From: Pseudomonas lundensis
GTDB lineage: Bacteria; Pseudomonadota; Gammaproteobacteria; Pseudomonadales; Pseudomonadaceae
Length of the DNA: 64,000 bases
Assembly (NCBI RefSeq): GCF_001042985.1
Contig: NZ_JYKY01000009.1
Span: forward strand, 96,923-160,922
Direction: 5' to 3'
In this document: positions 58,769-64,000 of the stretch, one piece after another
How positions within the stretch are numbered: position 1 is the stretch's first letter
How the letters are laid out: each line of letters begins with the position of its first letter
Translations under genes and position numbers: made by a program
The notes under the pieces: generated by a model
The model's input: only the letters and a program-made list of their open reading frames with translations
Told to the model about the DNA's origin: nothing
Databases searched by the model: none

Positions 58769-60112
58769 TTAAGCCTGAGCCGCTAACACGCGGCGTTCCC
58801 AGGGTGTGATTTCATCAAAGAAGCTGGTGAGTTCCATCGTCTTGGACGCAATGTAACCTTCGATGAACTCCTTGCCGAACAGTTCCTTCGCCAAGTGACT
58901 GCGTTTGAGACGCTCCAGAGCGGCATGCAAGGTACATGGCAATGACAATGCCTCAGGCACCTCGAATTCCCCTTGAATCGCAGGGGTCGGCTCCAGTTGG
59001 TTTTCGATGCCGTGCAAGCCCGCTGCGAGGCTGGCCGCAATCGCCAGATAGGGGTTGGCGTCGGCACCCGGCAAACGGTTTTCGACACGCCGGGCCACCG
59101 GCGAACTGGCAGGAATGCGCAAGCCCGCAGCGCGGTTGTCGTGGGACCAGCACGCATTGTTCGGGGACGCGTACGGGTGGCAGAGGCGCTGGTAGGAGTT
59201 GACGTTTGGCGCAAACAAGGCGGTGAAGTCCGCCATGCCGGCCTGCTGGCCGCCGATAAAATGGCGGAACGTCGCGGTCGGTTGGCCCGCCGCATCACTG
59301 AACACGTTACGCCCGGTGCCCAGCTCCACCACGCTTTGATGAATGTGCATCGAACTGCCGGCGGTTTTCGCCAGCGGTTTGGCCATGCACACCACCGTCA
59401 GGCCATGCTTGAGCGCGACCTCTTTGAGCAGGTGTTTGAACAGGAAGGTTTGGTCGGCCAGCAACAGCGGATCGCCATGCAGCAAGTTGATTTCGAACTG
59501 ACTGACGCCCATTTCGTGCATGAACGTGTCACGGGGCAACCCGAGCGCGGCCATGCATTCATAGACTTCATTGAAGAAGGGACGCAGGCCGTTATTGGAA
59601 CTGATGCTGAACGCCGAGAAGCCGACTTCACGACGACCGTCCAGGCCCAGCGGTGGCTGGAACGGCTGGGTCGGGTCGGTGTTGGGCGCAAAGACAAAGA
59701 ACTCAAGCTCTGTGGCCACCACAGGCGCCAGGCCGCGGGCGGCATACCGGGCGATCACGGCTTTGAGCTGGCCCCGGGTCGACAGGCGCGAACTTTCGCC
59801 TGTCAGCTCGTCGGCGTCACAGATGGCCAGCGCCCGGGGTGGAGTGCTCCACGGCAGGCGATGGATGTGCGCGGCATCGGGCACCAGCGCCAGATCGCCG
59901 TCATCGCTGCCGTAAAAGCGCGACTCCGGGTAACCGCCCATGATGCATTGCAGCAGCACCCCACGGGCCATCTGCAAGCGTCGCCCTTCGAGGAACCCCT
60001 CGGCGGTCATCACTTTGCCGCGGGGAACGCCATTCAAATCCGGCGTCACACATTCAATCTCATCAATGCCGGTCAGTCGCTGCGCGAGTGAACCCTGGCC
60101 ATCGGTCGTCAT
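58769..60112 (-). CDS. Glutamine synthetase family protein (gamma-glutamylamine type)
   Basis: 447 residues. Beta-grasp N-domain, then the catalytic part with VVATELEFFVF, GVSQFEINLLHGDPL and GSSMHIHQS, and NPYLAIAASLAAGLHGIEN. This resembles PuuA-type ligases that attach glutamate to polyamines or other amines, rather than the dodecameric GlnA. Start ATG 60112 with GGAAAGAGTC; the frame opens at 60247. Divergent from a LacI-type regulator. Confidence 0.88.
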   Translation of the reverse strand: MTTDGQGSLAQRLTGIDEIECVTPDLNGVPRGKVMTAEGFLEGRRLQMARGVLLQCIMGGYPESRFYGSDDGDLALVPDAAHIHRLPWSTPPRALAICDADELTGESSRLSTRGQLKAVIARYAARGLAPVVATELEFFVFAPNTDPTQPFQPPLGLDGRREVGFSAFSISSNNGLRPFFNEVYECMAALGLPRDTFMHEMGVSQFEINLLHGDPLLLADQTFLFKHLLKEVALKHGLTVVCMAKPLAKTAGSSMHIHQSVVELGTGRNVFSDAAGQPTATFRHFIGGQQAGMADFTALFAPNVNSYQRLCHPYASPNNACWSHDNRAAGLRIPASSPVARRVENRLPGADANPYLAIAASLAAGLHGIENQLEPTPAIQGEFEVPEALSLPCTLHAALERLKRSHLAKELFGKEFIEGYIASKTMELTSFFDEITPWERRVLAAQA

Positions 60113-60289
60113 GACTCTTTCCTTGTTGTTGTACAAGCCGCGAACGGCGACCCGTACAAAATACGCACCACCTGTTCGGTATTTCAAGCGCACGTGGGTT
60201 AAATCCCTGAAATCCTGCGCCCGGTTCCCTATGCATTTAGGGCGCAAGCCATTAGGGTGGCGATTCTACTTTTTCGCGCAGTGCCCGGT

Positions 60290-61300
60290 ATGCCTAAAGA
60301 CGACGCCCATTTAATCACCGCCCACGATGTGGCCCGCCACGCCGGGGTGTCGCGTTCTGCGGTTTCGCGCACGTTCACCCCGGGCGCCAGCGTTGCGCCC
60401 CACACACGCGACAAGGTGCTGGCCGCCGCGCAGGCGTTGGGCTATCAGGTGAACTTGATCGCCCGCACCATGAACAAGGGCTACAGCAACTTTGTCGGGG
60501 TGGTCACGGCCGGGTTCGAAAGCCCGTTCCGCGCCAGCCTGCTCAGCCCGATCACCGACGCCCTGAACAAACAGGGGCTGATGCCGCTGCTGATGAATGC
60601 CGACAACCCTCAGCAACTGGAGCAATCGCTGCACACGTTGTTGAGTTATCAAATTGCCGGGGTGATTCTGACCTCGGCCTCGCCGCCCCTGTCGGTGGTG
60701 CAGCACTACCTCAAGCATCACATCCCCGTGGCGATGATTAACCGGGGTCACGAACTGGAGGGCGCCGACATCATTGGCAGCGACAATCGCGGCGGCGGTC
60801 GGCTGGCGGCGCAGACGTTACTGGCCAGCGGTGCCAGGCGCCCGGCGTTTATCGGCCAGGGCCTGCACAATTTCAGCAGTCGCGAACGCTGGCTGGGCTT
60901 CAGCGAGGGCTTGGCCGCAGCAAGCATCACCCCGTTGGCGGTGCAGGATGCAGCCCCCGGCTATGAAGGCGGACTGGCGGCGGTCCGGCACTTGTTCAGT
61001 GGCGCGGTGCGGCCCGACGCCCTCTTCTGCGCCACCGACATGCTGGCCCTGGGCGCCATGGACGGTGTGCGTATTGAGCACCACCTGGCAGTGCCCCACG
61101 ACGTGCAAATCATCGGCTTTGACGACATTCCCCAAGCCGCCCATCTGGCCTACCGCCTGACCAGCTTGCGTCAGGACAGCCGCGAACTGGCCAACAGTGC
61201 CGTCGCGGCGATTGTCGCCCGTCGGAAAAATTTTCTTCTGCCAACGCCGCACCGCTCTATCCCGGTCACGCTGGTCAGACGCAACAGCACTTTGGAATAA
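60290..61300 (+). CDS. LacI family transcriptional regulator
   Basis: 336 residues. HTH at about 8-28 (ITAHDVARHAGVSRSAVSRTF), hinge region, then the periplasmic-binding-like sensor domain with GVVTAGFESPFRASLL and IGSDNRGGG. It probably regulates the phosphatase/transporter pair whose promoter holds a perfect palindrome. ATG at 60290 preferred; a GTG at 60257 is also in frame. Sugar or sugar-phosphate inducer likely from family. Confidence 0.88.
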   Translation: MPKDDAHLITAHDVARHAGVSRSAVSRTFTPGASVAPHTRDKVLAAAQALGYQVNLIARTMNKGYSNFVGVVTAGFESPFRASLLSPITDALNKQGLMPLLMNADNPQQLEQSLHTLLSYQIAGVILTSASPPLSVVQHYLKHHIPVAMINRGHELEGADIIGSDNRGGGRLAAQTLLASGARRPAFIGQGLHNFSSRERWLGFSEGLAAASITPLAVQDAAPGYEGGLAAVRHLFSGAVRPDALFCATDMLALGAMDGVRIEHHLAVPHDVQIIGFDDIPQAAHLAYRLTSLRQDSRELANSAVAAIVARRKNFLLPTPHRSIPVTLVRRNSTLE

Positions 61301-61415
61301 TTGTTTTATTTTGACCTTGAATTGAATTTTTATTTCGTGTTGTATGGCCTCAACAGTGGGTCGTCCCTGCACCCTCTCTCCTGCAGCCGGACGACTCACT
61401 TTTTTTGAAACCCGA

Positions 61416-61431
61416 TTGCACACGTGTGCAA
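61416..61431. promoter_or_regulatory. LacI-type operator palindrome
   Basis: TTGCACACGTGTGCAA, a perfect 16-bp palindrome with a central CG, 16 bases before the phosphatase ATG. LacI-family proteins bind such CG-centred sites, and the regulator gene lies just upstream. A weaker CACGTG lies at 60191-60196 before the regulator. Confidence 0.82.
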
Positions 61432-61447
61432 ACCTGAGGATGTCAGC

Positions 61448-62281
61448 ATGCCGAACCGTCTTTCTGCCCTTCTGCCGCCCGAGCCACTCGCCCTTGATGA
61501 ACGCTACCGTCAGGCTCAGCGCATCGCGGTGCAAGCGGCGCAACTGGGGCTCGACTATTACCGCCAGCGCGCCAGCCTGGAAGTCAGTCACAAGGCGGGC
61601 GTGGGGCAAGACGTGGTCAGCATCGCCGACCGCGAGCTTGAAACCTTCATCAAGCAGCAACTGAGCGAGCACTTCCCGCAGGACGGCTTTGTAGGGGAAG
61701 AAACCGGCGCCAGCGATTTGCAAGCACGCTGCATCTGGGTGGTCGATCCCATTGATGGCACCAGTTGCTTCGTCAACGGCTTGCACACCTGGTGCGTGTC
61801 GATTGGCCTGCTGGTGGACGGCGAACCGTGGCTGGGCGCCGTGGCCGATGCCAACCATGACGAACTGTTTCATGCTTGCCGGGGCCACGGCGCCTTTGTG
61901 AATCAGACCCGCATTGAAGTGAACCCGGCCACCGATCTGACCCAGGGCTTGACCGGGGTCGGCACCTCGCACCGGCGCGGCAAAGAACACTTTTTGCCGT
62001 TCCTCAATCGCCTGCTGGATGAAGGCGGCATGTTCATTCGTAATGGTTCGGGCGCATTAATGATTGCCTACGTCGCGGCAGGCCGTTTGCTCGGCTACTA
62101 CGAAACCCACATCAACAGCTGGGACTGCCTGGCCGGGCTGGTGCTGGTTCGCGAAGCCGGCGGGCACTGCAGCGACTTTTTGCGCGACGACGGCCTGACC
62201 GACGGCAACCCGTTACTGGTCGCCGCCCCGCAGCTCTACCCTGCGCTGGCGCAATTGATCGGACCGTCGCTGAGCGCCTGA
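61448..62281 (+). CDS. Inositol monophosphatase family phosphatase
   Basis: 277 residues. Metal site: EE in GFVGEETG, the DPIDGT motif (PIDGTSCFVNG), and SWDCLAGLVLVREAGG near the C-terminus; all expected Mg ligands present. It hydrolyses a phosphate monoester such as inositol phosphate or a sugar phosphate. GAGGATGTCAGC precedes the ATG, and the palindromic operator overlaps its promoter. Operon with the transporter that follows, 79 bases on. Confidence 0.9.
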   Translation: MPNRLSALLPPEPLALDERYRQAQRIAVQAAQLGLDYYRQRASLEVSHKAGVGQDVVSIADRELETFIKQQLSEHFPQDGFVGEETGASDLQARCIWVVDPIDGTSCFVNGLHTWCVSIGLLVDGEPWLGAVADANHDELFHACRGHGAFVNQTRIEVNPATDLTQGLTGVGTSHRRGKEHFLPFLNRLLDEGGMFIRNGSGALMIAYVAAGRLLGYYETHINSWDCLAGLVLVREAGGHCSDFLRDDGLTDGNPLLVAAPQLYPALAQLIGPSLSA

Positions 62282-62360
62282 CCCACAGCATTGCCTGACC
62301 TGAAACAGCGCGTGCCTGCAGGGCGCGAACTGAAAAACAATAAACAGGAAACCTTGCGCC

Positions 62361-63748
62361 ATGATTTCTTTGCTCAATGCCTTCAAGGCAGCGCCCGCCC
62401 GGCCAGGCCCGGCCAACCCGGACATGGATCGGTTCAAGCGGTTGCGCTGGCAAACCTTTTTATCCATGTCCCTAAGCTACGCGCTGTTCTACGTGTGCCG
62501 CCTGTCGTTCAACGTGGTCAAGCCCGCGCTGGTCGCCCATAACCTGCTCAGCCCCGCGCAACTGGGGATCATCGGATCGGCACTGTTCTTCGCCTACGCC
62601 ATCGGCAAATTGGTCAACGGGTTTCTGGCCGATCACGCCAACGTGCGGCGTTTCATGATGCTGGGTCTGCTGCTCAGCGCCCTCGTCAATGCCTGCATGG
62701 GCCTGACCACCAACACCGTGATTCTGACCCTGATCTGGGGCCTCAACGGCTGGGCGCAGTCGATGGGCGTCGGGCCGTGCGTGTCTCGCTGTCACGCTGG
62801 TACAGCGACAAGGAACGCGGCACGTTTTATGGCTTCTGGTCGATTGCCCACAGCCTGGGCGAGGCGCTGACCTACGTGGCCGTGGCCGCCGTGGTGGTCA
62901 CGTGGGGCTGGCAGTATGGCTACGGGCTGGCGACCCTGATGGGGCTGGCCGGGCTGGCGTTGATCTTCTTTTTCATGGCGGACTCGCCGCAAAGCTGCGG
63001 CTTCCCTCCCGTGCACCATGAAGCGCAAACGCCCACCCCCGGCGACTCGCCCGCACCGAGCATCTTCAGCAAACAATTGGCCCTGCTGAAAAACCCGGCC
63101 CTGTGGTTGTTGGCAATGGCGTCGTGCCTGATGTACATCGGCCGTTACGCGGTGATCTCCTGGGGCGTGTTTTTTCTGGAGAACGCCAAGGCGTACAACA
63201 CCTTGAGCGCTTCGACCCTGATCTCCATCACCGGCGTGTTCGGCATCATCGGCACCGGGCTCAGCGGCTTGATCTCCGACCGTTTTTTCAATGGCAAGCG
63301 CAACGCACTGGCCATGCTGTTCGGCCTGATGAACACCTTGTCGCTGAGCGCATTCCTGTTCGTTCCGGCGGGCCACTATTGGCTCGACGCAACCGCCATG
63401 CTGTTTTTCGGCCTGTCGATGGGCGCGCTGCTGTGCTTTTTGGGCGGCTTGATGGCCACCGACATCGCCGCCAAAGGGGCCGCGGGCGCTGCACTGGGCA
63501 TGATTGGCATCGCCAGTTACGCAGGAGCCGCCGCCGGGGAAATCCTCACCGGGGTGTTAATCGAACACGGCACCACAGTGCTCAGTGATGGCAGCAAGGC
63601 ATATGACTTCCAGACACTGTCGATTTTCTGGGTCTGCGCCTCACTGGTCTCGGTACTGATGACGGCCCTGTTCGCCCTGCACCTGCAACAGCGCAGGCCG
63701 CCGACCTTGCCCAAGCGCAAAGAAACCCTGGTGCCGGTGCAGCCCTGA
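62361..63748 (+). pseudogene. UhpC/GlpT-type sugar-phosphate MFS transporter, frameshifted
   Basis: Two overlapping frames make one protein. Frame 1 (62361 to about 62780) gives MISLLNAF through TM1-4 and ends GWAQSMGVGPC; the other frame resumes VSLSRWYSDKERGTFYGFW to 63748. Adding one C next to 62780 restores GPCRVSLSRWYSDKERG and a continuous 462-residue protein of the organophosphate:phosphate antiporter family. So a one-base deletion has broken it, or the base was lost in sequencing. About 12 TM segments overall. Its pairing with a phosphatase suggests import of a phosphorylated compound. Confidence 0.88.
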
Positions 63749-64000
63749 ACAGCCTGTTGATTTTGAAACAAAAAGTGACATATCCCTGAAACATTCACCC
63801 CGCATAGTTGGCAGATGCCAGCAAGGAGTTGTGTTAACCAAGCCCCTCAAATCCCGCGTATTTGTCTTGGATCTAAGGATGCTCCGATCAACTTGTCGTG
63901 CAGCCGCGGCAAGTTGCAATTTTCCAGGCACCTACAGCGTCATTGGACGAAAAGTGACCGAAAAATCATGTACGGAGAGCTTTTTCGACCGGTTCTCCGT

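Noticed and set aside
63889..64000. Hairpin at 63889-63916 and a possible gene start at 63954 (GTG) or 63968 (ATG)
   Set aside because: Only a few codons remain before the window edge, and no family can be recognised; too little to call. The inverted repeat is imperfect (one G-T pair).

Overview
The window reads as a chromosomal segment of a Pseudomonas species, most likely from the broad P. fluorescens lineage. This is inferred from gene content and order: purU-mvaT-sbcB, pykA followed by an enoyl-CoA hydratase, a ferredoxin reductase and a class I fumarase, argJ-secA, flgB-E next to cheR-cheV-flgA-flgM-flgN-flgZ, and an OprD-family porin. DNA is GC-rich and densely coding, apart from an AT-richer stretch at about 445-1151. 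No rRNA, tRNA, CRISPR array, insertion sequence or prophage was seen.

Layout: 1-6300 holds a small ribbon-helix-helix protein, a membrane/cold-shock fusion, slyX with a HIT-family gene, an OprD-type porin, mscS and yajQ. 6300-12300 has a PanE-like reductase, an orphan histidine kinase, a PduO-type cobalamin adenosyltransferase, a Nudix-ThiE fusion and argJ. 12400-19500 has secA, a DciA-like gene, the HerA-like ATPase yjgR and an amino-acid-type chemoreceptor. 19500-25600 has an unlisted 57-residue ORF, purU, mvaT, sbcB, a PilZ protein, a lipoprotein and pykA. 25600-34100 is metabolic: enoyl-CoA hydratase, ferredoxin reductase, fumarase, iron alcohol dehydrogenase, a DUF4917 protein with SIR2-like motifs, and a XRE-cupin regulator divergent from a class II aldolase and a DapA-like gene.

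34100-38800 has yegP and an iron/heme-type cell-surface-signalling set (ECF sigma, FecR, TonB receptor with STN domain) behind a Fur-like site. 38800-45800 has a second ribbon-helix-helix gene, a DJ-1/PfpI protein, a methyltransferase, a lemA-TPM-TPM cluster and periplasmic beta-glucosidase bglX. 46000-49400 is nrdA with candidate NrdR and DnaA sites but no nrdB beside it. 49500-57300 is flagellar/chemotaxis: flgBCDE behind a consensus sigma-54 promoter, cheR, cheV, flgA, then flgMN behind a consensus sigma-28 promoter, and flgZ. 57300-63750 has an MFS gene, a glutamine-synthetase-family gene divergent from a LacI regulator, then an inositol-monophosphatase-like phosphatase behind a perfect 16-bp palindrome and a frameshifted UhpC/GlpT-type transporter.

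The most interesting items are the LacI/phosphatase/transporter module with its operator and one-base frameshift, the XRE-cupin/aldolase/DapA module with its palindrome, the SIR2-like motif set in the DUF4917 protein, the membrane/cold-shock fusion, and the nrdA-flgE junction where two usual gene neighbourhoods are both interrupted. No wholly new multigene system could be demonstrated from sequence alone.
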